Source: Desulfobacterales bacterium
Lineage (GTDB): Bacteria > Desulfobacterota > DSM-4660 > Desulfatiglandales > Desulfatiglandaceae
Length of the DNA: 33,197 nt
Assembly (NCBI GenBank): GCA_014382905.1
Contig: JACNIU010000433.1
Coordinates: 1-33,197 of the forward strand
Reading direction: 5' to 3'
Shown here one piece after another: positions 24,193 through 30,914 of the stretch (positions within the stretch are counted from its first letter, which is position 1; each line of letters begins with the position of its first letter). Both the position numbers and the translations under genes were made by a program. The notes beneath the pieces are model-generated. The model was not told the DNA's origin, did no database searches, and saw only the letters and a program-made list of their open reading frames with translations.

Positions 24193-25152
24193 TTATGCGA
24201 GATTTCGGATCCGAACGCCTTTCTGCTTAAGTGCTTTTCTGTTCGCAAGGAGCGGCTCCCCGACAATCCGGTCCACCACATAAATCAGGGTCCCTCCGCC
24301 TTTGGCAAATATCTGGCCATAAGAAATGGGGACATCAGGGGTTGGATCGCCTAAGAGCGATTCGGCCACCGAACTGACTTTACGTTCCCCTGAGGCTAAC
24401 AACACCACTACTTTCGCCTGATACACCAATTCAGCGCCCATGGTAATGGCATAGCGCGGGGAGTCTTTTTCCGAGGCGAAATGCCCGTCTGCCATGGCGT
24501 TGGCCACGGTATTGTCATCCAACCTTACCAACATGACCTTGCTCCCTTTGAAAGGGATTCCCGACTCATGGAACGCCACGTGGCCACGTCCGCCTACACC
24601 GATGATCTGCAGATCTATGCCGCCGGCCTTTTTAATCTTTCGCGTGTATGCGTCCAATACCTCGTTTCGTATCCAGGCCAAGTACTCTGACCCGGATCTC
24701 TTGTTTATGACAATGGATCTCCCTGCATCTGTCCCCGCCTCACGCCAATCCGCGGTATGTGTCTTGAGTTCTCGCATCAACTGTTTTTGATCGATGAGGG
24801 CGCCAAAAGGGACGCTGCTTTCAAGAAACTTGTTTTTCAGGAGGCCAAAAAACTCCTGGATCATAAAATAACAATAGCTCTCCGGGTGCATCAAGCGTTG
24901 CTGAGCATTTTCTCCCGGGAGGCCGACATATTCATCCAAATTAAAGCTGCGTATCCGGAAGCTGTCGTATTCCCCCGAGTTGGCTGCCTCGGCCAGGCGT
25001 TTATAAACGCCGGTGGGTGAACTTCCTGTGGCTAATCCCAAAACAAACTCTTCCTTTTTCCGCAGCACCTGAATGATATTTTTCTTAACGGTTTCAGCAG
25101 CGATTTCGCTCATATGGTTGAAATCTCTTGTGACCATCACGTTGATCGGCAT
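24193..25152 (-). CDS. Glucosamine-6-phosphate deaminase (NagB) family protein, variant
   Basis: The 319-residue protein has the NagB/6-phosphogluconolactonase fold: phosphate loop G-L-A-T-G-S-S-P-T-G-V-Y (39-50), F-N-L-D-E-Y-V-G-L with Asp73, and G-V-G-G-R-G-H-V-A-F-H-E with His191 and Glu196. In classical NagB the latter reads G-N-D-G-H-I-A-F-N-E and its Asp takes part in ring opening; here it is Arg189. About 45 extra residues lie between roughly 122 and 167. It may be an active deaminase with altered chemistry or act on another sugar phosphate. AAGGAG precedes the ATG. It lies downstream of glmM on the same strand, so both ends of the amino-sugar route are here. Confidence 0.82.
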   Translation of the reverse strand: MPINVMVTRDFNHMSEIAAETVKKNIIQVLRKKEEFVLGLATGSSPTGVYKRLAEAANSGEYDSFRIRSFNLDEYVGLPGENAQQRLMHPESYCYFMIQEFFGLLKNKFLESSVPFGALIDQKQLMRELKTHTADWREAGTDAGRSIVINKRSGSEYLAWIRNEVLDAYTRKIKKAGGIDLQIIGVGGRGHVAFHESGIPFKGSKVMLVRLDDNTVANAMADGHFASEKDSPRYAITMGAELVYQAKVVVLLASGERKVSSVAESLLGDPTPDVPISYGQIFAKGGGTLIYVVDRIVGEPLLANRKALKQKGVRIRNLA

Positions 25153-25243
25153 TGGTTTTCTCCTTAGCAAAGATCAGGGCCCGGAGGACCTGGCTTTGGT
25201 TATCCCCAGAAGGGATTTCGTCTACTGGCATTTCAGTGGTTCA

Positions 25244-25329
25244 TGGAGTGATGGAGCACTGGAGTGATGGGCTGAAAATCGGAAAAAGGCCAAATCAGCG
25301 GCCCAATACTCCACTACTCCATCAATCCA
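25244..25329. repeat. Intergenic imperfect inverted repeat (29-nt arms)
   Basis: The arm 25244-25272 (TGGAGTGATGGAGCACTGG...) pairs with 25301-25329 (...CTCCACTACTCCATCAATCCA) with about six mismatches around a 28-nt loop. It lies between nagB and glmM in a 250-bp gap, would form a hairpin in a joint transcript, and has no T-run. Confidence 0.65.
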
Positions 25330-25402
25330 AGTACGATTAAGCATTCTGATAAAAGGTGAATGACTCTATTTGCCAACATGCTTGATCTAAACCCGGTGCA
25401 AA

Positions 25403-26752
25403 TCAGTTGAGAGCCGTCTTTATGACCTCGGCGATCTGCCTGCAGTGCTTTTCGGTCAGATCGTCGGTAGGCCCCTCAACCATTACGCGACACATATTCT
25501 GGGTTCCGGAATAGCGCACCAGGACCCGGCCCTGCTCTCCCAGTTGGGTTTCGACTTCCTTGATTGCCGCCACCACCTGTGGGACCGAAGAGATCTCAGG
25601 TTTGCGGGTGACCTCCACATTGATCAGTTTCTGTGGGAAGACATCCATCATTGCCGCTAATTCGGAAAGCGGCCTGTCCTGGCTGACCATTGCTGCGATG
25701 AGTTGCATAGCCGTAAGGATGCCGTCACCCGTGGTGTGGTGTTTCAGAAAAATCATGTGGCCGGATTCCTCGCCACCGATTACCGAGCCTAACCGCTGCA
25801 TATCCTCCAATACATATCGGTCTCCCACCTTGGAGGCATGGTGTGAAAAATTATATTTCTTACAAGCAATCGTCAGACCGAGGTTGCTCATGACGGTGCT
25901 GACCAGCAGGTCATTTTTCAGCCTGCCCTCTTCTTTCAGCGCCCTGGCGCAGATAATCAGGATCTGATCACCCGTGATCTTACGCCCTTTTTCATCTACA
26001 GCGATCAAGCGGTCGCCATCGCCGTCAAACGCCAGGCCGATGGCTGCGCCCTTTTCTTTTACGCGTCTTTCCAGGTCGTCCGTATACTGCGACCCGCAAT
26101 TATCATTGATATTGATTCCATCGGGAGTGTTGTGGATGATATCCACGTCTGCCCCCAACTCGGTAAAAACAGCCGGGGCCACCTTATAGGTTGCACCGTT
26201 AGCCGCATCAATGCAGATCTTCAACCCTTCCATTGACAATTCACGCGGGAAGGTGTTCTTAATAAAAACAATGTATCGCCCGAGGACATCATCAATCCGT
26301 TTGGCCCGACCCATTTCCTTGGCACGGAGCACCATCCCGGGGAGTTCACCATTCAGGATGAGGTCTTCGATAAATTCCTCCCGCTCGTCGGAGAGCTTGA
26401 ATCCGTCGCCGGAAAAGATCTTGATGCCGTTATCCTGGTAAGGGTTGTGCGACGCTGAAATCACGATCCCCGCATCCGCCCGCATACTTTGCGTGATAAA
26501 GGCGATTCCCGGCGTGGGGAGAACGCCGACCAGATAGGGGTTGCCCCCCATGGAGGTAATGCCCGCCTCAAGGGAGCTTTCCAACATGTAGCCGGAAATG
26601 CGGGTGTCTTTGCCGATAATGACCCGGGTCTGGTGATCGCCGTTCCTGAACAAGTGGGTAACGGCCTGTCCCACAGAAAAAGCCGTCATGGCATCCATCG
26701 GATAGAAGTTGGCTTCTCCCCGAATTCCGTCCGTGCCGAATAATTTACCCAT
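25403..26752 (-). CDS. glmM: Phosphoglucosamine mutase
   Basis: The 449-residue enzyme converts glucosamine-6-phosphate to glucosamine-1-phosphate on the way to UDP-GlcNAc for peptidoglycan and lipopolysaccharide. The N-terminus M-G-K-L-F-G-T-D-G-I-R-G is diagnostic. Ser101 in V-I-S-A-S-H-N-P-Y-Q-D-N-G carries the phosphate, the metal loop is A-F-D-G-D-G-D-R, the sugar loop G-G-E-E-S-G-H, and the C-terminal phosphate site V-R-Y-S-G-T-Q-N (usually S-G-T-E). The ATG at 26752 is preceded by AGGAGG. It lies downstream of the beta-helix gene and upstream of nagB. Confidence 0.96.
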   Translation of the reverse strand: MGKLFGTDGIRGEANFYPMDAMTAFSVGQAVTHLFRNGDHQTRVIIGKDTRISGYMLESSLEAGITSMGGNPYLVGVLPTPGIAFITQSMRADAGIVISASHNPYQDNGIKIFSGDGFKLSDEREEFIEDLILNGELPGMVLRAKEMGRAKRIDDVLGRYIVFIKNTFPRELSMEGLKICIDAANGATYKVAPAVFTELGADVDIIHNTPDGININDNCGSQYTDDLERRVKEKGAAIGLAFDGDGDRLIAVDEKGRKITGDQILIICARALKEEGRLKNDLLVSTVMSNLGLTIACKKYNFSHHASKVGDRYVLEDMQRLGSVIGGEESGHMIFLKHHTTGDGILTAMQLIAAMVSQDRPLSELAAMMDVFPQKLINVEVTRKPEISSVPQVVAAIKEVETQLGEQGRVLVRYSGTQNMCRVMVEGPTDDLTEKHCRQIAEVIKTALN

Positions 26753-26813
26753 GTCTTTGCCTCCTCCTAATATCTTAATCAGTAAATTTGTGCTTAAAAG
26801 GCGCAGGAAGTTG

Positions 26814-26898
26814 TTCACCACGAAGATCAGTAGAACACGAAGAGATCATGAATCCATGAGAACTCATTTTTCGTGACTTTCTTGTGCTTGTGGTAAAA
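26814..26898. repeat. Intergenic imperfect hairpin of CACGAAG-type repeats
   Basis: The left arm (26814-26852, TTCACCACGAAG...AACACGAAGAG) and right arm (26868-26898, TTTTCGTGACTTTC...TTGTGGTAAAA) are imperfectly complementary and fill the gap between glmM and the beta-helix gene. It is the same class of simple-repeat hairpin as at 14111 and 25244. Confidence 0.55.
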
Positions 26899-26915
26899 TT
26901 TTTATTTGTTCTGCC

Positions 26916-28187
26916 TTAATCGGGCTGGGCAATCCGTCTCTTGAAGAGAGCCAGTCCTGGTAAAACTGTGGCCGCCTGCCGGGAGATCTCATCAATGATT
27001 TCCTGGAGCCATGCCGTGCCCGTTTCGGATACACCCACAGGGAGGCTCTGCACCACCTCCACATAGGCCCCGTCATTTTCTTTCCTGTGATCAATAAACG
27101 CTTCCAAGAAGCTGTCTCGCGCCTCCAGGCCGCTCTTCTCGACGATCTCTCCTGAAAACAATTGAGAGATTCGTTCAATGTTGTCACAGAGTTCCCGTTT
27201 ACCAGCCACGCTCCGGGCCTTATCTCCATATTTATCAAGGGAGCTCTCTACCTTATCCGTCATGGCCTTTAGGCGTTTGATACGTTCTTTTTTGGCTAAT
27301 TCCAATTTGCTGAGTACGCCCGCGTAGATGAGCCCCCCGAGTTCCTGCGAATTGAAAAAGGTCTGCCGCACATGGATATACCATTGTTCTAAAGCAGCCA
27401 GATTTGCCAGATAGAGGATATTGTTTTCAAGCAGCCTGGGAAGGCCTGCGTAAAAATCGGGTACAGAACGGAATACACCGGCGCGGTGGGTCTTTGCAAT
27501 GATCAGTTTATTGCTCTCTAAGATATCCTTGCGCAGAATCGTGCCCGCACTGGTGACATTGCCGTAACCTAACCGCACAGGACCGACAATTCCTCCCTGT
27601 CCCCCTAAAAAGATGGCTGGCTGGTTCAGCATGACACCCTGCGGGACGTCGCCAATAAGGGATGCGGTGGTCTTGTCGCCGCTGGGCGTGAAATTGAAAT
27701 GAATATAGGAACTGCCCACCTCGCTGTGGTCTTTACGGCTTGTTCCCCCGGTCATCAGGCAATCGCAGAAGTTAATCAGGCTCCCCAAGGTCACAAAAGG
27801 GAACAGAATGGTCTGCTTTAAGCCGACGCAGTGGGCGCCGTTGGCCTGTTCTTCAAAGATGCACCCTTCGCGCACGTGTGCGCCCGAGCCCATGCTTGCG
27901 TTTTCTAAAAAAGCCGACTTTTTGAAATACCCACCCTTGAGCTCCACCTTAGGGCCAATCTGGCAGCCTTCAATGGTTACCGGTCCTTCATGGCCAATCT
28001 GGGCGCCGGCCGCGATGACAGTTTCCGCGCCATAGATACGACACCCGGGATAAATCTTAACCCCGTTTCCGGAAATCTGATCGACCTTGATTTCGTCTCC
28101 GATGTCAAGGGTGAGGGGGTTGGGGATCTTAACCCCTTTTTCAACTAACTGGACAATCTTCTGATGGCTTTCAGTCTTCAGCTCCAA
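26916..28187 (-). CDS. Left-handed beta-helix protein resembling the GlmU acetyltransferase half
   Basis: The 423-residue protein has hexapeptide-type repeats from about residue 40 to 215 (for example V-K-I-Y-P-G-C-R-I-Y-G, V-I-A-A-G-A-Q-I-G, V-T-I-E-G-C-Q-I-G), interrupted by the segment L-M-T-G-G-T-S-R-K-D-H-S-E-V-G-S-S-Y-I-H. A helical C-terminal half (about 250-410) follows. The N-terminal uridylyltransferase domain of GlmU, with its L-A-A-G-x-G-T-R-M motif, is absent. Position in front of glmM and opposite rapZ supports a role in UDP-GlcNAc synthesis, perhaps as acetyltransferase or scaffold. The start is TTG (28187), 6 bases after AGGAGGAG. An intrinsic terminator lies only 42 nt upstream of the start. 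Confidence 0.8.
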   Translation of the reverse strand: MELKTESHQKIVQLVEKGVKIPNPLTLDIGDEIKVDQISGNGVKIYPGCRIYGAETVIAAGAQIGHEGPVTIEGCQIGPKVELKGGYFKKSAFLENASMGSGAHVREGCIFEEQANGAHCVGLKQTILFPFVTLGSLINFCDCLMTGGTSRKDHSEVGSSYIHFNFTPSGDKTTASLIGDVPQGVMLNQPAIFLGGQGGIVGPVRLGYGNVTSAGTILRKDILESNKLIIAKTHRAGVFRSVPDFYAGLPRLLENNILYLANLAALEQWYIHVRQTFFNSQELGGLIYAGVLSKLELAKKERIKRLKAMTDKVESSLDKYGDKARSVAGKRELCDNIERISQLFSGEIVEKSGLEARDSFLEAFIDHRKENDGAYVEVVQSLPVGVSETGTAWLQEIIDEISRQAATVLPGLALFKRRIAQPD

Positions 28188-28228
28188 GGTCTCCTCCTAA
28201 AATCGACATCGTATTCCTTGCGAACAAT

Positions 28229-28267
28229 AAAAAAATCCACCAACTACACCGTTCAGTAGTTTGTGGA
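28229..28267 (-). terminator. Intrinsic terminator between promoter and beta-helix gene
   Basis: On the minus strand TCCACAAACTAC pairs with GTAGTTGGTGGA (one mismatch, 12-bp stem, 8-nt loop, 28267-28236) and is followed directly by seven T residues (28235-28229). This is a textbook rho-independent terminator. It lies upstream, not downstream, of the gene. Confidence 0.85.
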
Positions 28268-28312
28268 CTTCGCTGTCCTCTTTGGTAATACGCCATTGTA
28301 TTACTGATGTTG
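28229..28312 (-). ncRNA. Candidate short leader RNA or small RNA ahead of the glmM operon
   Basis: A consensus promoter would start a minus-strand transcript near 28312, and an intrinsic terminator would end it at about 28229, giving roughly 84 nt. Within it GTAATAC and GTATTAC (28290s-28300s) form a first hairpin, GGAC/GTCC a possible second, and the terminator stem the third. The beta-helix gene's ribosome binding site follows about 30 nt later, so transcription of beta-helix gene and glmM must read through the terminator. It may be an attenuator, a riboswitch or a stand-alone small RNA. It matches no RNA family I know; in particular the glmS ribozyme core is not seen. Confidence 0.5.
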
Positions 28313-28318
28313 ACCTGT

Positions 28319-28347
28319 TTTATATAAGCAGTTCAATCCCTTGTCAA
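28319..28347 (-). promoter_or_regulatory. Consensus sigma-70 promoter
   Basis: On the minus strand TTGACA (28347-28342) and TATAAA (28324-28319) are 17 bp apart. It drives toward the terminator and the beta-helix gene. Confidence 0.8.
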
Positions 28348-28422
28348 GCGATTATTCGTCAGTGTCTTGATTTCAATAAATCCTGTTTGACATAAGGGCC
28401 AAAAACTGTAAGAGTAGGTATC

Positions 28423-29292
28423 ATGAAAAATCTGAATATCATCATTATTACAGGTCTGTCCGGCTCGGGAAAGAGCGTTGCTATAGATGCCCTTGAAGAC
28501 GCAGGTTATTTTTGTGTCGATAATCTACCGGTTCTGCTCCTGCCCAAATTTTTGGATCTCCATTCAGGTGGCGTCTCGGAGATCCAGAAACTCGCCTTTG
28601 GTATGGATCTCAGGCAAAAGGCGTTTGTCAAAAATTACCAGGAAATCTTTCACCTGCTGCGAAAGGAGGGGTATCACTTTGTGGTACTTTTTCTGGAATG
28701 TTCTGAAGAAGTGCTGTTAAAGCGATACAGCGAAACCCGTCGGCAACATCCGATTGCCAATGGAACCAACCTCCTTGACAGGATTAGGTCTGAAAAGCGG
28801 CAGTTACACGGGTTGAAAGAGATGGCAGACAAGATTATCGACACATCCAATTTGACGGTGCATCAGTTGAAAGATGTCATTGTTCAAAATGCATTGCAGG
28901 GTGCCAAGGCGGAAAGGATGAGGCTCTCCGTTCTTTCATTCGGTTTCAAATATGGCGTTCCCCTTGAGGCCGACCTCCTGATAGACGTCCGGTTTATTCC
29001 GAATCCCTACTTTATTCCCGAACTAAAAAAATTAGATGGAAAGGATGAGCGGGTACGTAGTTTTGTAGTAAAGTGGGCTGAAACCAAAAAGTTCCTTAAA
29101 AAATATTTTTCCCTCCTTGAGTATCTGCTCCCTCTTTACGAAAGGGAGGGTAAATCATACCTGACGATTGCAGTGGGGTGTACAGGTGGACGGCACCGAT
29201 CGGTGACCATCGCAGAAGAGATTTTCGAACACCTGAAAGGACAGATGAGCGAGGTCACCTTGAAGCATCGGGATCTTGAGCTGTCTGAGTAG
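28423..29292 (+). CDS. rapZ: RNase adapter protein RapZ (YvcJ family)
   Basis: The 289-residue protein has the P-loop G-L-S-G-S-G-K-S (about 10-17), the family signature C-V-D-N-L-P near 31-36, L-F-L-E-C-S-E-E-V-L-L-K-R-Y-S-E-T-R-R-Q-H-P, and the C-terminal domain ending V-G-C-T-G-G-R-H-R-S-V. In E. coli this protein senses glucosamine-6-phosphate and controls glmS through the small RNAs GlmY and GlmZ; elsewhere it is a nucleotide-binding protein with varied roles. Here it lies divergent to an amino-sugar block, which supports the hexosamine link. TTGACA (28387-28392) and TAAGAG 16 bp later form a possible promoter very near the ATG. The ribosome binding site is weak. Confidence 0.94.
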   Translation: MKNLNIIIITGLSGSGKSVAIDALEDAGYFCVDNLPVLLLPKFLDLHSGGVSEIQKLAFGMDLRQKAFVKNYQEIFHLLRKEGYHFVVLFLECSEEVLLKRYSETRRQHPIANGTNLLDRIRSEKRQLHGLKEMADKIIDTSNLTVHQLKDVIVQNALQGAKAERMRLSVLSFGFKYGVPLEADLLIDVRFIPNPYFIPELKKLDGKDERVRSFVVKWAETKKFLKKYFSLLEYLLPLYEREGKSYLTIAVGCTGGRHRSVTIAEEIFEHLKGQMSEVTLKHRDLELSE

Positions 29293-29300
29293 CTGTGATT

Positions 29301-30206
29301 TCATTCAAACTCTTCAGACTCCTCTGTTGGATAAAGAAGGTGCTGATACTCCTCCCTGATCCTTCGGGGGTCCTCCTTCAGGAGCTGTCTTTCCGCGTTG
29401 CTTCGGAAGATCCTGGCGCGGTTTTCCAACTCTTCCAACTTCTCCGTGATCCCGTGTTCTCGCAGCATTTCCTTGATGGTACAAAATAGGTCCTCGCTGC
29501 CGTAAAGGAAGGCGCCTTCCTGAAGGATTTTGCATGCGACCATATGCTTGAAGGTATCGAACTGCATCTGTTCCCTTACACGGGTTATATTCTTAACAAT
29601 ATAATCGATTTCTTCTCTGAGGTGGGGCGTTATCAGGACATTCTGTTTTTCCTGGTAAATCAACTCATCTAACCTCTCGGTCAGCGGTTCCGGAAACAGA
29701 TCATCCACCACAACTACGATGTCCATATCCGATCCCTTTACGAGTCTTCCGGTGCTCCTTTCGGGACGGGGTACATCGTGGGCCATGTCATAAACGATAT
29801 CGCCTGCAATCGTGACGCAAACCTGTTTGGCGATCAGGGCGCTATTTTCAAACCGGCCCATTGCTGCTGAAAAGATAATGTAGGCGAGTTCAGATTTTGC
29901 CCGGGTCACTTTCTCAATGTGTGCGGTGATTTCCTTGGCTCTGTGAGTCATAGAATTGTGATCCTGATCAAGTCCAATCACAGAGTAGGTCAGAAATTCC
30001 CGCAATATTGAGGGGGAGAGGCGCGCAAAACCTTCAATTCTGCGATCGAGCCTCAAATACCTTCGCCCGATGGTGCGGATGGCCAGTTTTTCTGAGGTCT
30101 TGCAGGTACGCCACAAGAGAAAGAGATCAACGTCGATTTGCTCTGATATCTCAGCCCCGGTTAAGGGTCCTTGCGCTGCCACAAGGCTTATGATTTCCTT
30201 TTCCAA
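29301..30206 (-). CDS. Winged-helix protein with nucleotidyltransferase-like domain, function unknown
   Basis: The 301-residue protein has an N-terminal winged-helix-like segment (L-V-A-A-Q-G-P-L-T-G-A-E-I-S-E-Q-I-D-V-D-L-F, about 8-29, followed by I-G-R-R-Y-L-R-L-D). A middle domain contains K-G-S-D-M-D-I-V-V-V-V-D-D (about 157-169), the G-S-D-x-D pattern of polymerase-beta-type nucleotidyltransferases. The C-terminus is helical and charged, with E-E-L-E-N-R-A-R-I-F-R. The start appears to be TTG (30206) after GGTGGGA. It is convergent with rapZ and divergent from the isochorismatase gene. I do not recognise a named family; a regulator that modifies its target is one possibility. Confidence 0.75.
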   Translation of the reverse strand: MEKEIISLVAAQGPLTGAEISEQIDVDLFLLWRTCKTSEKLAIRTIGRRYLRLDRRIEGFARLSPSILREFLTYSVIGLDQDHNSMTHRAKEITAHIEKVTRAKSELAYIIFSAAMGRFENSALIAKQVCVTIAGDIVYDMAHDVPRPERSTGRLVKGSDMDIVVVVDDLFPEPLTERLDELIYQEKQNVLITPHLREEIDYIVKNITRVREQMQFDTFKHMVACKILQEGAFLYGSEDLFCTIKEMLREHGITEKLEELENRARIFRSNAERQLLKEDPRRIREEYQHLLYPTEESEEFE

Positions 30207-30298
30207 TCTTTATCCCACCCTGGAAAATCCGGTTTTTCCTGCCTATTACATCTCTAACTTGACAAGTGACGATGTCATAAACTAAGATCCGCGCCATT

Positions 30299-30850
30299 AT
30301 GACTATATCATTACTCAACAGAGAAAATACAGGACTCATTATCGTAGACGCCCAGGAAAAGCTCATGCAGGTCATGGGCAATCCGGACAGGGTGACTGAC
30401 AGGATTGTCAAGCTGCTCCACCTCTCACGGCTCTTCAACCTGCCTGTTGTTTTGACCGAGCAGTATTCGAAATGGCTGGGTCCCACACTCTCCCCGATAA
30501 AAGAGGCCTTACCCGAATATGACCCGATTGAAAAGCTTGATTTTAACTGCTGCAGCGTCGACCTCTTTAACACCCGCCTGAAAGCAAACGCCTTAGATAA
30601 CATCATTTTGGTGGGCGTTGAAACCCACATCTGTGTATTCCAGACCTGTGTCTCCCTCCTCGAAAGGGGATACAGGGTGCATGTGCCCCATCATGCGGTT
30701 GATTCCAGGACAGGGGACAACTGGAATATCGGCCTTTCGCTCATGAAGGAAGCAGGGGCCGTAATTACCTCAACCGAGACTGTTGTTTTTCAGATATTAA
30801 AGCGGGCCGGGACAAAAGAGTTCAAGGAGATGTTAAAGGTAATCAAATAG
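30299..30850 (+). CDS. Isochorismatase-family hydrolase
   Basis: The 183-residue cysteine hydrolase has the family triad Asp17 (I-I-V-D-A-Q-E), Lys79 (I-E-K-L-D-F-N) and Cys112 (V-E-T-H-I-C-V-F-Q-T), with the usual cis-peptide region V-G-V-E-T before the Cys. Members include isochorismatase, nicotinamidase and N-carbamoyl or amide hydrolases. The short N-terminus and L-T-E-Q-Y match the YcaC-like group of unknown substrate. It starts 92 bp from the divergent gene and 64 bp before the acetyl-CoA synthetase gene on the same strand, so the two may be cotranscribed. Confidence 0.88.
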   Translation: MTISLLNRENTGLIIVDAQEKLMQVMGNPDRVTDRIVKLLHLSRLFNLPVVLTEQYSKWLGPTLSPIKEALPEYDPIEKLDFNCCSVDLFNTRLKANALDNIILVGVETHICVFQTCVSLLERGYRVHVPHHAVDSRTGDNWNIGLSLMKEAGAVITSTETVVFQILKRAGTKEFKEMLKVIK

Positions 30851-30914
30851 CTATAACCCTGAGAAAAAGCCATCCTGAACCTGGGAACCTCTACGAAAAA
30901 AGGAAGGTGCCTAA

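Noticed and set aside
28187-28290. Trp-type leader peptide in the rapZ-glm leader (an ATG frame with tandem TGG codons)
   Set aside because: The ATG has no ribosome binding site and the Trp codons lie inside the terminator stem rather than before it, so classical amino-acid attenuation does not fit.
28188-28422. glmS ribozyme or another known amino-sugar riboswitch
   Set aside because: No recognisable glmS core was found, and the downstream gene is not glmS.
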